Source of the DNA: Carya illinoinensis
Taxonomy: Eukaryota; Streptophyta; Magnoliopsida; Fagales; Juglandaceae
NCBI RefSeq assembly: GCF_018687715.1
Contig: NC_056752.1
Coordinates: 50,438,653 to 50,502,652 of the forward strand
Direction of reading: 5' to 3'
Length of the DNA: 64,000 nucleotides
The notes below the pieces were generated by a model, which was not told the origin of the DNA, ran no database searches, and saw nothing but the letters and a program-made list of their open reading frames with translations. Below, one piece after another: positions 23,066 to 35,668 of this stretch (position 1 is its first letter; the number at the start of each line of letters is the position of its first letter). A program made the translations under genes and the position numbers.

Positions 23066-24479
23066 ATTTTATTTGTTTGATCAAGTTTCATGTCCCAATG
23101 TTCTAATGAGATCTGCAATGCACAACTTTTGTCTCATGTTAAATATTAATTAAATATGTTTTTTTTTTTATATTTATGGATATTCAGACCAATCTGCATG
23201 CATTTCAATTAGATTTACGGAATCCTGAAATTAAAAGACTAAGTAAATCTCCAATAGTTATGAAAGGACTTGCCAGCTCAACTGCCTTCTTTACTAATTA
23301 AATATGTTTTGCCCCGTTATTTTATTTTTCATATAATTTTGCCCGTCACGCATGCATCCTCAGAGTGCTAGTAAAGGCCTGAACCGGAAAGACAAGTTTG
23401 GGACAGGCAAAATTATATGAAAAGTAAAATAAGGGGACAAAAATTAATTTTTTATTTCTAATTTTCTTTTATAAAAATAATTGAAAAGATAACATTTTTC
23501 CACTTTTTGAAAATTTAGGACCATGGGGCACCGCATCTGCAGTGTGCGTAGGTCTGACGGTAAAATGACGATGGGATCAAAGTGACATCAAATAGACAAC
23601 CAATTAAACTGTTGGAACTTTCTGGTGGACTCGTTTTGTTTTGTTTTGTTTTTTTATTTTAATAGAAATTTTGAAATTATAATTTTGAGTTTAAAGATAA
23701 AATATTAAAATTATTATTATTTTAAGGTTTGAAAAAAAGTAATAATATACACAATATTATTGTTCTACTTATATTTTATTTTATATGATATGAACCATTT
23801 ATTATCATTTGATGATAAAAAAATATATAATAAATGATTATTATAATAATCATATAGAGAATTTTCAATTTAGAGAGTATTAACGATACCCTGATGTCAT
23901 GTCTCCAACAATATTTTATTAATGAAGTTTTTAAAGAGAGAACAACGTAATCGATCTTACAATCATGGGGACTAAAGTTAGATTAAAAAATACAGAGCAA
24001 TTTCATATGAACTAATCAAATAGAAACGGTAGGAAAATAATCTGGCATGAAATGATCTCAGTCAATAACTAAAATGCAAGTCTTTACTCTTTCCTGTTTC
24101 TTCCCAATATAACACGTTAATATATTTGGACTTTAATTCGTATCAGGACGTAGTTTGTATAAACGCGTCAATACATAAGAATTCACGATCAACACGTTAA
24201 TACTTGTTTGTATAGTTAGTCAAATTAGTCATTATCACGACGATCGAATATTTCTTTCGGTTCTTAATCTATCATTAAATATAACAAAAAGAATTCAAGA
24301 TAATCGAAGTCGAAGTTTTTCTTCTGAGTTGGTGAGGTGTAGAAAAAAAGATAGAAATTGAAAGGAAAGTCCCATCATTTATTTATTTATTGCTGGAACA
24401 CCCACGTCTTTGGAGTGCTACACATCCTGTCTTCCTCGGCAGGGCGCTAAAATTACATTTAGTGAGAAAGACAGGGATC
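23066..24479. other. Upstream region of RLK-B
   Basis: No gene. It contains a foldback at 23311-23440 (listed separately), a palindromic MITE near 23740-23880, and from about 24105 sequence homologous to the region upstream of RLK-C (TCATTAAATATAACA, ATAATCGAAGTCGAAG). The last 250 bp are probably the promoter; I could not fix a TATA box. Confidence 0.45.
23311..23440. repeat. Hairpin-forming inverted repeat, 37-nt arms
   Basis: The left arm GCCCCGTTATTTTATTTTTC, continuing to TTTTGCCCGTC, pairs with the right arm GACAGGCAAAATTATATGAA, continuing to AATAAGGGGAC. About four mismatches occur in 37 positions, around a loop of roughly 55 bases. Confidence 0.65.
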
Positions 24480-26099
24480 ATGGATATTGGTGCAACTACA
24501 GAATTACTTTTGGTTTTGAAAGCGTGCCTCTTTTTTGTTATAGCGAATGCTGTTCTTGGAGCTGGCAACTCAGAACACGCTGCTCCAGGGAACATTAATA
24601 TTCGTCATGGTGGAAGAAAACTTGCTGAAATTCCAGGTATTTAAGTACATTTATTAATATGCTTGTGTAAAACTGGCCTACATGTTTCTTCATATATGTA
24701 TGTATGTCTTAACTTGGTCCATCGGCATCCTAAGTTATTAAAATGTATGTACGTTGTGCCGTGACTATAATTCACGGAGACTGAGAAGCTTGCAGTAAAC
24801 CGCAGCACACATGCATACGGCGAAAAGCTTGCTTTGTAGGGCTTTTTCCTTTTTGATAAAATTAGATGATTACTTTGATACAAAGGACGCAAATTTGATA
24901 CATCTTACATATGTATATATATTAATATAAATACAGCTATTTATCTATTAAATAGTTTACCGACCCCTGTTTTATGTTTGTATTATTTACACTCAATTAT
25001 ATTTCAGGACCTGATTTTTTTTTTTTTCAAATCTTTCAGTACTTCAAAACCAAAATGTTTGTCCTTCAAAAACTATTTTGTGAAGTTTTTAACTATATTT
25101 TTCCCAAACAAATCCCCATCACAAGTGACCAGATTCCTCTGATCAATAAGTAGGTCTAAATATAAAATATTTAATTAAGGGAGACAAAGTGTATAATTTG
25201 AATCCAAACTCAAAACTTTTGTTCTTTAATAATATGTATCTTTTTAACAAATAAACCCAATATTATGCGAGTTCTTGGACAAAAAGCTGTGCTAATTGAT
25301 CATAAGGCTTAAGTCTTAGCGTAAGCAGTGTTTGGAGATTGAGCTGTTCAAAATTAATTTCGAAAATGTTACAAGGATTTCTAGTGTGCGCGCGACAAAT
25401 TAAGAAGTCGATTGATAATTATGATCTAGCTGAATTTATTTGAGTAGAGCTGCAATAAATTAATCGATTGCTTTGTTCTAACTCTCTTTTTGGTGTAAAA
25501 AATTTTAAGGTTTCATCAGCATTGCGTGTGGTAGAAATGAAGATAATGACATTGACCCGACAGGTATTCCTTACACGTTAGATAAAGGATTTATAGATAT
25601 TGAAATAGTTGAAACGGTGTCTGAAAATTATGATAATCCGCTGAAAAATACATTGAGAAGGTTTCCTCAAGGAAAAAGGAATTGTTACACCCTGCGACCT
25701 AATGAAGGCAAAAACAACAAGTACTTGATCAGAGCCAAATTCACGTATGGAAATTATGATGGCAAAGACAAGGGCCCAGTATTTGACCTATATCTTGGGC
25801 TTAATAAGCGGAGAACAGTAGACCAGACGAATGGAATCTATTATGAGATAATTCACGTAGCTTCGAGGGATTACATAGACTTTTGCCTTGTGAACACTGG
25901 CCAAGGCGTACCCTTCATTTCAACGTTGGAGCTACGGCATTTGGACTCTTCCATGTATCGCATCGCGAGCGGGGCACTGTCAATGTTTTGGCGAAGTGAT
26001 GTTGGCAGAACAGGCAGTGTGATCAGGTGAATCATTTCATACCATCCCGAGGGATCTAATTTATATTTTGGTGCGAAAGACTCTCCCGAATACTCACTA

Positions 26100-26830
26100 A
26101 ACCAGTGTATTTTTTTTATTCATTTTTTTAATATTTTTAAATATATATCTTTTTAAAATTCACAATATCACTAAAAAAATTTTACCTAATCACTAAACAA
26201 TAAGATAAAATAAAATTCGAGACACTTTTTTAACACCCAAATCATTTATTGGGAAATTATACCCCCACCGACAATTCTTACCAATAAATTCATGCATCGA
26301 TTTTCACTATGGCTGGCTCCAGCACTATCCAATTTGTTAAACAAGCCGCTCTATATATTCACTGTTTTTTTTTTTTTTCCCCTCTTGTACGGATGATTCA
26401 TAAATTATAACTGCTTTGGGTTCCGAAAGATTATTTTATTTTACTTAATAATTAAGGAATTTTTCTTTAACGATGTTGTGAAATTTTTTTTAAAAAAAGT
26501 ATTTAAAAATATAAAAAAATGAAAAAAAAAAATTACCTTCTTTAGTGGGTATTCTGACTGTAGCAGTACCCTTCATACATATATCTTGATGAGAAACACT
26601 ATTTCTCTCAAAAAAGTGTCTCGAATTTGTACCCCGATTTCACTTTTTTTTTTTTTAATAATTTAGTGATTAAGAAAAAAAATTAAAAATAATATTGTAT
26701 TTTTTATTTTTATTAAATGTTTATGATGATTAAAAAAATGTACAAAAAAATAAAAAGAAAAAAAAAATGAAATGCATTGTTCGGGAGCTTTTTTCGGGAT
26801 GGCTTTCGGTGAGTGTAGAAGTACTCTATC
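26100..26830. repeat. MITE-like repeats in intron 2 of RLK-B
   Basis: Two or three A/T-rich modules framed by GACTCTCCCGAATACTCAC, TTTGGGTTCCGAAAG / GGTATTCTGACTG, and CTCGAATTTGTACCCCG / TTCGGGATGGCTTTCGG. Copies A and C lack them in this intron. No coding content. Confidence 0.5.
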
Positions 26831-29800
26831 TTGATTGCGTGCATGACTATAATTTATACCGTTGCATTTAGAATAATGCTACAACTATAAAGAAATTTTA
26901 TAAATATAAACATTTTATATTATTTATACATTAGATGTATTTTATTATAAAAATAACTTTATATTTTAATATACCATCATGTTAAGATATGCCAATTTAT
27001 GTATTAAGTTTTCGTAAGATCTCTTCGTGATTAAAACATCTCTTGCACGCGTTTATTCATGATCTTTGGCTCACGTTCATCAATTCATATAAAAGCTAGC
27101 GGTTGACTGTTCAAGTACGTATCATTTTGTTCTGACACTATCTGGGGGAAAAAATGATGCCATTTAGGTATCCAGACGATGCGTATGATCGGTACTGGTA
27201 CCCTTTAGTAGAAGATGATTGGATTGAAATTGCCTCCAGCTCAACCATTTACGCGGTGTCCAGCAGTGATGAAGCTTATGGATTGCCAGCTGAAGTGATG
27301 AAGACTGCTGCCAAAACACAGAACGCGAGCATTCCCTTAAAAGCTTACTTCATGGGGCTAGATCCTCTTTCAAAATTTTATTGTTACTTTCATTTCGCTG
27401 AGGTTGAGAAACTTGAACCTGGCCAACAGCGAGAATTGACAATTTCTTCGGATGGTCAAGGCTATTTGACAGAATCTGTTAAACTTGATTATCTAAATCC
27501 ACATACAATGGTCCTAGATAATCTGCCAATTACAAGAGCGTCGACGTTATACTTCTCAATAAGTGCGGCTCAGGGAACTCATCTTCCTCCAATCCTCAAC
27601 GCCTTTGAGATTTACGAGTGGGTAGAGCTACCAAATGAACCAACTGCCACAGAGGACGGTATGCCTTCTATTTTCTATTTTCTTGTACGGATTAAGTGTA
27701 GTATTTCGGTGTTTGGTGATGGTCCTCTATACATATAAGCAGGAGTCTTTTCTCAACGAAAACAAAACACAATTTATGTTCTCAAGGTCGTTACTAAAAG
27801 TTCAACTATTGATTCAAAAATTTTAGAACTATTGGATACTAATTTGATCAACATTTTGACCATTCCATTACTCTTCCGATTCAGACTTCCATGAAGGTTT
27901 TACTCTATTGACATTGACCTCTGTAATGTGGACCCTATTATGGTACCAATTATTAAATATCCAACCAATGATCTAAAAATTCTAAAACTGTAATATAATT
28001 TGATTAACCTCAACCTCAAGATCATACCACTCGTGTGAGTGATGACAGTCCTATATATGAAGTCTTGGGAGGCCTAAAGCCTCCAAAATATATACCCTAA
28101 CATTGCATCCTTTTACAGGGGTGTCCCATACTGGGTGCAACTCGTCGAAAATGTATACCAGTTTAGTGGTTGCAACTCCTCAAAGAGTTGCATCAGCTTA
28201 GTGTGAACTGTGAACCGATCCTCTCATGGGAAATCTATCAGTACTGTAGGAATTAACCGCCAAAGCAAACTTTTGATTTCTTAGAAATGGCATTGTATCA
28301 TGGATGGCAATTTTACCCGTCACCATAGAATCCACAAATGAACCATTAATGGTAATTCTAATTCGCTTTGAGTATCATACATGCTACTACATTCAGGCAA
28401 ATTCAGCCTCATGGCAAAGGCACATCTGTGCATCTGCTATAAATTTTGGTTCAAAGTGTCACATTTCATATTACTCATGGGATGGTTTGTATCTCAAATT
28501 CTCCCTCCCCCTCTCTCCCACATTACTTTTCAATGATTGTCTGTTGATTCTAGTTTTGCCATTAATAATTTTAGTTCAAGCTATCATGGAAATCAAGACA
28601 CGCTACAACGTGACTAGAAACTGGCAAGGCGATCCATGTGTTCCAAGTGAATACTCGTGGGATGGTTTAAACTGCATTAACGACAATCCTCCAAGGATCA
28701 TCTCATTGTAAGTGCGCTTCCAAAACATAAAACTTTTGTGGAGGCATGCATGCTGTGAAATTTCAATCATGCTGTGAAAATTTCATTTTGACGGAAACTA
28801 CAAAGATGGTGGCTCCCTTGTTCACAGGGCCAACTACAAGAGTTATTTCTTTCTTTTTTTTTTTTTCTTTTTTTTTCCTTTAATTAATTAATTAATATTT
28901 ATTATTATTTTATTGCAACTTAACATTAAACAATGGCAATAACTTCCTCGTTTCATAATTTCAAACAGGAACTTGAGCTCAAGCAAATTGACAGAGGCTA
29001 TCACTACTTCATTCTCCAAGCTCGAACAACTACAATCCTTGTGAGTTTTAATTTGAAATGTGACAAATATTTAAGCATTCAGTTTCTAAACACCAGTGTT
29101 AGCCAGACACCAGCAGGTTAAGCAACACAGTCACTCGAGATTACCAATTGGTGGATGGACCCCTGATTGCTGCAGATGTTAATAATTAGAGTGTGTATTA
29201 ATTTGTGGAAAGAATTATACTTATATGCATTTTGCAAGACCTGCTAATATTTTTATGCAAGATTTTTCTTTCTTTTTTAGAGATTTGTCATTTAACAACT
29301 TGACTGGGCCACTGCCACCAGTTTTGGAACAGCTACCTAATTTAAACACTCTGTAAGTCATGGAACTCTGATCTAGGTGTTGCGAACAATACCTTCAGGG
29401 AAGGATATTGAAGTGATCTACTAACACCATCTTTGCAGGTATTTAAAGGGGAACAAGTTCACAGGTTCAATTCCTGAGGCTCTTCTGGAACAGTTTAGGA
29501 ATGGAAAATTAGACTTACGTTATCTTCCTACAACCAATATTTCTTTTTCTCGATTTGCTTATTAATGTTATAACCACGTTATTTTTTTTTCTGTACGTGG
29601 AAAATGCTTGAAGAAGTATATTTCCAACTGTAATTCCATTTTTTTTGCAAGACGGATTGCATCATCTAATATATAATAACTGACCCTGACGTCTTTACTT
29701 GATGCCTTGATGCACTTTATAAACGGGTTGATGCACATACAGATCTTTGTCTATACACTCCATGTAAGGAAAAGAAGAAAAAGGAGTTTGTCATTCCAGT

Positions 29801-30968
29801 TCTTGCATCATCTATAACAGCAATCTCCATCCTTCTCTTCATCGTTAGTGTTCTTGCTATATATAGAAGGAAAAGAGGATCAGGTAGTTCGTGCTTTATT
29901 TTCTGCTCTTGGTTGTTATCACAATTTATACAGGCGAGCTTGCTTACATAGATACAGCACTCAATGGAAATTAACCTTATTTTTTTGTGATACAACGAAG
30001 TCTTTGATAATTAAGTCGCGAAAAAAATTATATTAAGATATAAAAAAGAACACAATCACAGAAGGAAACTGCAAATGATCGATAAATGAATTACAATAGT
30101 TGAACACCATGGTAGGTGATGAATGCGCTCATTCTACTCACTTGGTGCTTGGGTTCAATTCTCACCACACTCATGTTTACACCTAGTTTTGAGAGATCGT
30201 ATCCTTCTTTAGATTGGCATCCTGATGCCCTTTCTTGCTCAAACATTAAGATAATATTAAAAATAAAGAGTTTCATCCTCCCATTCATTATCCATTCATG
30301 GTTGTACCGTCTATGCCATATAACCATCGCATCTCAATGCCCTAGTATTTTGTAAAATCAAGTATCCCCAAAATCTTCAATAAGTGGGACACCACTTCGT
30401 ACCATCTTGAGGCTGACCTTAAAAAAGGATGTAACACATCCCAACATAGACAAGCATGAAATCCAGGACTTCTTCTGGCATTACTCACTGTCAAACTATA
30501 ATGCAGAAACCTAAGCATGAGAGTTAATGTGCATTCCCCTTTACGAGAAGTGGACTCGGGATTTAATTATAGTAACAAGCTTGAGAAATTTAAAACATAA
30601 ACTAAGCACATGATAATGCGAGCTGCAAACTTATTTTTAGCAGAGGTGAATGTTTCAATTTTGATAATCTTTCTTGCTGTAGACAGGGTCATCAAATCCC
30701 CCATCAAATCAAAGAATCGACAGTACAGCTACTCTGAGGTTGTCAAGATAACCAATAACTTCAAAAACATCATTGGAAAAGGAGGATTTGGAAACGTGTA
30801 CCTTGGCAAATTGAAAGATGAAACTCAAGTTGCTGTTAAGTTTCTCTCTCCTTCATCAAACCAAGGGTACAAGGAATTTAGAGCGGAGGTTAGATGGAAC
30901 AGAAGCCAGTGTTTGCAATTACTTGAAAGTTTCAAAGACTACAATTTCATGCAACTAAACAATGGAAC

Positions 30969-31559
30969 TGTTGAGTTTTGGCTTGATTTCCTGCTGAAAA
31001 TGTATTGTTTCAGGCTTGGCTTGACTGTTGCTTGACCCTGGCTCGACTGTGGCTCGACCCTGGCTCAAGCTAAGGTTCCGCTCGACCTCCGCTAGACTGT
31101 CCGCTCGAGCGAACTCATCCAGAGAGTTCCGCTCGACCTCCGCTCGACAGTCCGCTCGAGCGAGAATGCAACCCTAACGTGCGCTCGACACTTCGCTCGA
31201 CGTCCGCTCGAGCGAATGTTCTGATTAGCGCCTTGTGCTATAAATACATCATTTTCTCTTCATTTTGAAGAGCCATCAGCAGCCAAGTTAGAGAGAGTTT
31301 TGAGAATCCTTTTGTACACAATCCTAAGAGTCCATTGGGTGTATTGGGGCTTTAGGATTAAGGATTTTTGTTATCAATACTCTTGTACTCCATCTTTGTT
31401 CATAGTAAATTTGTTGAAACCGACCCCGACAGTGGACGTAGGCTCACATTGAGCTGAACCACTTAAATCTTGGTGTTCTTTGTGTGCTTGCTGTTATTTT
31501 GTTGCTTCCGCTATTATTTACTTCAACTTAGCCTTTGTTTATTTGGTCCATTCCTAACA
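30969..31559 (+). repeat. 5' LTR of the copia-type element
   Basis: Begins TGTTGAGTTTTGG and ends CATTCCTAACA. It contains about two units of a roughly 51-bp minisatellite rich in CGCTCGAC and CGCTCGAGCG motifs, then TATAAATACATC near 31241 (likely promoter). Confidence 0.92.
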
Positions 31560-31601
31560 AACTGGTATCAAAGCGTCAAGCTCTTTGCAAAATCTTGAGG
31601 A

Positions 31602-32858
31602 ATGGCTATGGCAAAGTTTGAAGTGGAGAAATTCGACGGTCAAAACAGCTTTAGCTTATGGCGCATCAAGATGAAGGCTTTGTTACGACAACAAGGCTTT
31701 TTGAAAGCTTTGGAGGGGAAGGTATCCGAGCATTCTCCTGCATTGTCAAGAGAAGAAGATGAGAAGGCACATAGTGTCATTTTGTTGTCACTATCAGATG
31801 GAGTTTTGAGGGAGGTTGCTGATGAGGAGACCGCTTCCGGTCTTTGGTCCAAGCTTGAGAGCTTGTATATGAAAAAGTCGCTCACCAACCGTTTGTATTT
31901 GAAGCAGCGACTATACACTCTCAAGATGAGGGAAGGTACTCCTATTTTCGATTATCTAGATGAATTTAATAAAACTATTATGGATCTAAGGAATATTGAT
32001 ATTAAGCTTGATGATGAGGATCAAACATTAATTTTGTTGTGTTCGTTGCCGGTATCATTTGAAAGTTTTGTGAACTCGATGTTGTATGGTAGAGATACCA
32101 TCTCCTTGGTAGATGTAAAATCTGCTTTGAACTCTAAGGAGTTGAGAACAAAATTGTGTGTACAAGGCACGAACAATCAAGCCAATGGTTTGTTTGTGAA
32201 ATATTCCTCTGGTAGTAGATCTAATGGAAGAGGTTCGGATTATGGTGGGAGTGGTTCCAGTAGTAGCTCTAAATTTAACAAGAAAAATGTTAAATGTCAC
32301 TACTGTCATAGGTTTGGTCATTACAAGAATGAGTGTCCCAGATTGAAGGAGGAAAGTAAAAGTTCCTCCAATGTTGTTAGCGTTGAACAGTCTAACAACT
32401 CTGATATTGTCCTAGCAGTCAGCGGCTCTAGTGGTCACTTTGGTAACAAGTGGGTCATGGATTCAGCTTGTACATTCCATATGTGTTCCAGGATAGATTG
32501 GTTCACTACCTATGAATCAATCAACGGTAACTCCGTTTTGGTTGGAAATGATATGGCTTGTGATATTGTTGGGATTGGTTCAGTTGAGATTAAGATGTAT
32601 GATGGAATCGTTAGAACCTTGTCTAACGTTCGGCATATTCCATCTTTGAAGAAAAATCTTATATCTTTGGGCATTCTTGACTCCTTTGGTTACCAGTATT
32701 TAGCTGGAGGTGGAGTCATTCGAGTCTACAAGGGCTCTTCGGTGGTAATGACAGAGAAGAAGACAGATGGTCTTTATTTTCTTCAGGGCAGTACAGTGAT
32801 TGGTGGAGCATCTTCAGATGTTCTAGATTCAGGTATTACTCATTTATGGCGCATGTGA
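31602..32858 (+). CDS. Copia-type gag-protease remnant (418 aa)
   Basis: The ATG at 31602 follows the primer-binding site by about 27 bases. The N-terminal half is a gag domain (KFDGQNSFSLWRIKMKALL; Leu-rich helices). A Ser/Gly-rich linker leads to a CCHC zinc knuckle (CHYCHRFGHYKNEC, residues about 227-240). The protease region has WVMDSACTFHMC, where the usual active-site triad is D-S-G or D-T-A. It ends at HLWRM followed by TGA, inside what is normally the GAG-pre-integrase motif, so the polyprotein is cut there. It codes for no host function. Confidence 0.9.
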   Translation: MAMAKFEVEKFDGQNSFSLWRIKMKALLRQQGFLKALEGKVSEHSPALSREEDEKAHSVILLSLSDGVLREVADEETASGLWSKLESLYMKKSLTNRLYLKQRLYTLKMREGTPIFDYLDEFNKTIMDLRNIDIKLDDEDQTLILLCSLPVSFESFVNSMLYGRDTISLVDVKSALNSKELRTKLCVQGTNNQANGLFVKYSSGSRSNGRGSDYGGSGSSSSSKFNKKNVKCHYCHRFGHYKNECPRLKEESKSSSNVVSVEQSNNSDIVLAVSGSSGHFGNKWVMDSACTFHMCSRIDWFTTYESINGNSVLVGNDMACDIVGIGSVEIKMYDGIVRTLSNVRHIPSLKKNLISLGILDSFGYQYLAGGGVIRVYKGSSVVMTEKKTDGLYFLQGSTVIGGASSDVLDSGITHLWRM

Positions 32859-33189
32859 TTGTGCCATATGGATGAATGAGTATGGTCATTTATGAGTAGG
32901 CAATTTTTTGCTTTGTGTAATCAGAAGACAAAAAAGCTTGATTTGTTTGTTTGCATTGTATTCTTGTAAAGCAGTGCTGAATCAAGTTTGCTGGAGTTTA
33001 TGTCTTTATGATTTTTTGGGGGTACATCTAGTGTGATGTGGTGCCCTGTTTGTACTCATATTTGTTGATGACCATTTGAAGAAGAGTCTGGATTTGTTTA
33101 TCTTTGTTTTGTGATGTGTTTGATGTGTTCAAGCATTTGTGAAGGCTAGTGATCTACAGACAAGAAGGTAGAGCGTTGTTCATACCATA

Positions 33190-33330
33190 CAGTTGAATCC
33201 ACTCCACAGAAATGGAGTAGTTGAATGGAATGAGACGGACTCTTGTGTAAGAGCCCGTAGTATGCTTTTGGATTTGCCAGGCTTGTCTACAGATTTGGGT
33301 GAAGCGGTCAACACAACTTGCTATTGGGTG
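33190..33330 (+). pseudogene. Degraded integrase fragment of the copia-type element
   Basis: NGVVEWNE, RARSMLLD and EAVNTTCYWVN correspond to the end of the copia integrase core. The flanking sequence (32859-33909) is too damaged to read. Most of pol is deleted. Confidence 0.75.
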
Positions 33331-33909
33331 AACCTTCTCTTCTTTACAATTTGTTTTTTCAGTTGTTGTTTCCATAGGAAAGGAGAGCATGGTTATAGCA
33401 AGAAGGTGGAGTTGTTGGGAGAGCTTCACAACAGAGTGCAGGTGGTACTCTAGATCATGCTATTGAAATTAAGTATGATTTTGATTTTGGCATTGGCGTA
33501 CAGTGAGAGCAAGTCTACAGTTTCATCTGGTAGATAGAGGAGACAGTTTAGTCACCTTTGGAATATGCTCATGCAAACTTTGAGGTGTTCTTACTTTGGT
33601 AGAGAATATTTATTGTTAGCCTCCTTGTGTATTCAGAAGCCGTTGTTCAAGTAAGCAGTCTGTTCAGTGGTGCGTTGTCTTTTGTGTGAAGAGGTTGATT
33701 CTTCATTAGGACCAAACTTGTGATTTGGTCAAGTTGTCTATGGTATTGAAGACTTTTGGATGGAAATTGAGTTCTTCAAGGATAGACGTTGTGTTCGGGG
33801 TTTGTGATTCCCCTTTGGTGATTTGTTGGTGGGAATCGATTTCTTGGTTAATGGTTTTTTTTTTTTTTTTTTGTTTACGCTTGACGGAATTCAAGCCAAG
33901 GTGGAGATT

Positions 33910-34590
33910 TGTTGAGTTTTGGCTTGATTTCTTGCTGAAAATGTATTGTTTGGGGCTTGCCTTGACTGTTGCTTGACCCTGGCTCGACTGTGGCTCGACC
34001 CTGGCTCAAGCTAAGGTTCCACTCGACCTCCGCTCGACAGTCCGCTCGAGCGAACTCATTCAGAGAGTTCCGCTCGACCTCCGCTCGACAGTCCGCTCAA
34101 GCGAACTCATCCAGAGAGTTCCGCTCGACTTCCGCTCGACTGTCCGCTCGAGCAAATTCATCCAGAGAGTTTCGCTCGACCTCCGCTCGACAGTCCGCTC
34201 GAGCGAGAATGCAATCCTAACGTGCGCTCGACGTCCGCTCTAGCGAATGTTCTGATTAGCGCCTTGTGCTATAAATACATCATTTTCTCTTCATTTTGAA
34301 GAGCCCTCAGCAGCCAAGTTAGAGAGAGTTTTGAGAATCCTTTTGTACACAATCCTAAGAGTCCATTGGGTGTATTGGGGCTTTAGGATTAAGGATTTTT
34401 GTTATCAATACTCTTGTACTCCATCTTTGTTTATAGTAAATTTGTTGAAACCGACCCCGACAGTGGACGTAGGCTCACATTGAGCTGAACCACTTAAATC
34501 TTGGTGTTCTTTGTGTGCTTGCTGTTATTTTGTTGTTTCCGCTATTATTTACTTCAACTTAGCCTTTGTTTATTTGGTCCATTCCCAACA
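33910..34590 (+). repeat. 3' LTR of the copia-type element
   Basis: Matches the 5' LTR with a handful of substitutions. It has about four minisatellite units (34020-34205) where the 5' LTR has two, which explains the 90-bp length difference. The 83-codon frame over this repeat is an artefact of the tandem units. Confidence 0.92.
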
Positions 34591-35668
34591 GGAACTCCAT
34601 TTCGAAATGTAGGCACAGCTCTTAATGGTAGTTCATCATAGAAACTTGGTTACTCTTGTTGGATACTGTGATGACAGTGAAAACAAGGCTCTCATATACG
34701 AGTACATGGCCAACGGGAATTTGCAGCAGCATTTGTCAGGTATTTGCAATCTTTTTTTTAAAGGCTCCTCTCATCCTATCAGTCGCTAGCTATATGTCAC
34801 CTTCATCAAATCAAAAGTACATCATAGGTTGGCTTCTAGTTAGAGCAAGCAACTTGACACAATGCAGATCATCCCGAGTCCTTGTCAAGTCAGTTCCTAT
34901 AGGCAGTCCCATAAGTTTGTACAATGAGGATAATGAATCTACATGTTTCACAGAAATCCGACAAAGATTATTATTTTCTTGCATGGTTGCAAAAACCTAG
35001 GCTATTTTTTTATGACAACCAAACTAAATAAAACACAAAATTTTAATGTTTTTGCTGCAGTGACAAACCCAAATGTCTTAACATGGAATGAGCGACTTTG
35101 TATTGCAGTGGACACAGCACACGGTTTGCAAACAAATTAACCACATAATTATTCATCTTCAACATCTTTGAATTTCTTTTTTGTTTGCTTGAATAAGCCC
35201 ACATTGTTTACTGGTGGAGTTACAGGGTTGGAGTATCTACATAATGGTTGCAAGCCACCTATCATCCACAGAGATTTAAAACCGTCCAACATCCTACTAA
35301 ACGAATACATGCAAGCCAAGATAGCTGATTTTGGGCTTTCTAGAGCCTTTGCCAATGAAAGTGATTCTCATGTGTCAACTTCCCTAGCTGGCACTTTGGG
35401 ATACGTTGATACAGAGTAAGTGTTTGTCCTAAAGTTTCTACTTTCTAAATATGTTTTTCCCTTGAGGATCACCACAGGGAATTTCATGTTCCCAATGCAT
35501 CCAAAATTTATGGCCTGCTTTTAATTCAATGAGCGAGTTGTGTAAATTGGGCATGCCTAGCTTTATTCACCAGTGCGAGTTTTATAATTGCTATTCAAAT
35601 GACCCTCATCTATGTTCTACTTGCAGATTTGCAATATCTGGGAACTTCAACAAGAAAAGTGACGTCGA

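Larger units (their letters stand above)
30969..34590 (+). mobile_element. Ty1/copia-type LTR retrotransposon, deletion derivative, in intron 9 of RLK-B
   Basis: Ends are TGTTGAG and CCCAACA, flanked by a 5-bp target duplication GGAAC (30964-30968 and 34591-34595). The 5' LTR is 30969-31559 (591 bp) and the 3' LTR 33910-34590 (681 bp). A primer-binding site like initiator tRNA-Met (TGGTATCAAAGC) lies at 31563-31574, and a purine-rich tract precedes the 3' LTR. Only gag-protease remains open. Integrase remnants are broken (about 33190-33330), and I see no reverse transcriptase or RNase H. It is non-autonomous. The insertion falls in the roughly 97-bp intron between exons 9 and 10, so no RLK codon is hit. 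Confidence 0.93.
24480..35668 (+). pseudogene. Malectin-like/LRR receptor-like kinase, copy B (decayed, 3'-truncated)
   Basis: Recognisable exons: 24480-24636 (signal peptide, starts MDIGATTELL), 25510-26026, 27168-27658, 28581-28707, 28969-29040, 29281-29352, 29439-29518, about 29726-29883, 30683-30888, 34613-34739, 35061-35123, 35226-35415 and 35627 to about 35668. Order and phases follow copy C. Damage: exon 7 is one base short at the only GT (29519), so the frame slips; the exon 8 acceptor AG is CG (29724-29725); the last exon stops after KKSDV, where a (TA)n tract and unrelated sequence begin. Kinase subdomains after the activation segment are lost. The retained parts keep [18 protein letters not shown] and DFG. 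A 3.6-kb copia-type element enlarges intron 9, and about 220 bp of unrecognised sequence sits in intron 10 (34757-34983). A truncated ectodomain protein from exons 1-6 is still conceivable. Confidence 0.85.

Noticed and set aside
24390..24479. Upstream ATG at 24390 as the start of RLK-B
   Set aside because: The extra 30 residues have no signal-peptide character. The ATG at 24480 aligns with an ATG in copy C and directly precedes the hydrophobic core.
33969..34220. 83-codon Ser/Arg-rich repeat protein
   Set aside because: It is the LTR minisatellite read in one frame.
30969..34590. The copia-type element as disruption of the RLK-B reading frame
   Set aside because: It lies between exons 9 and 10 in a short intron, and both splice sites are kept. 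B is broken by other lesions.
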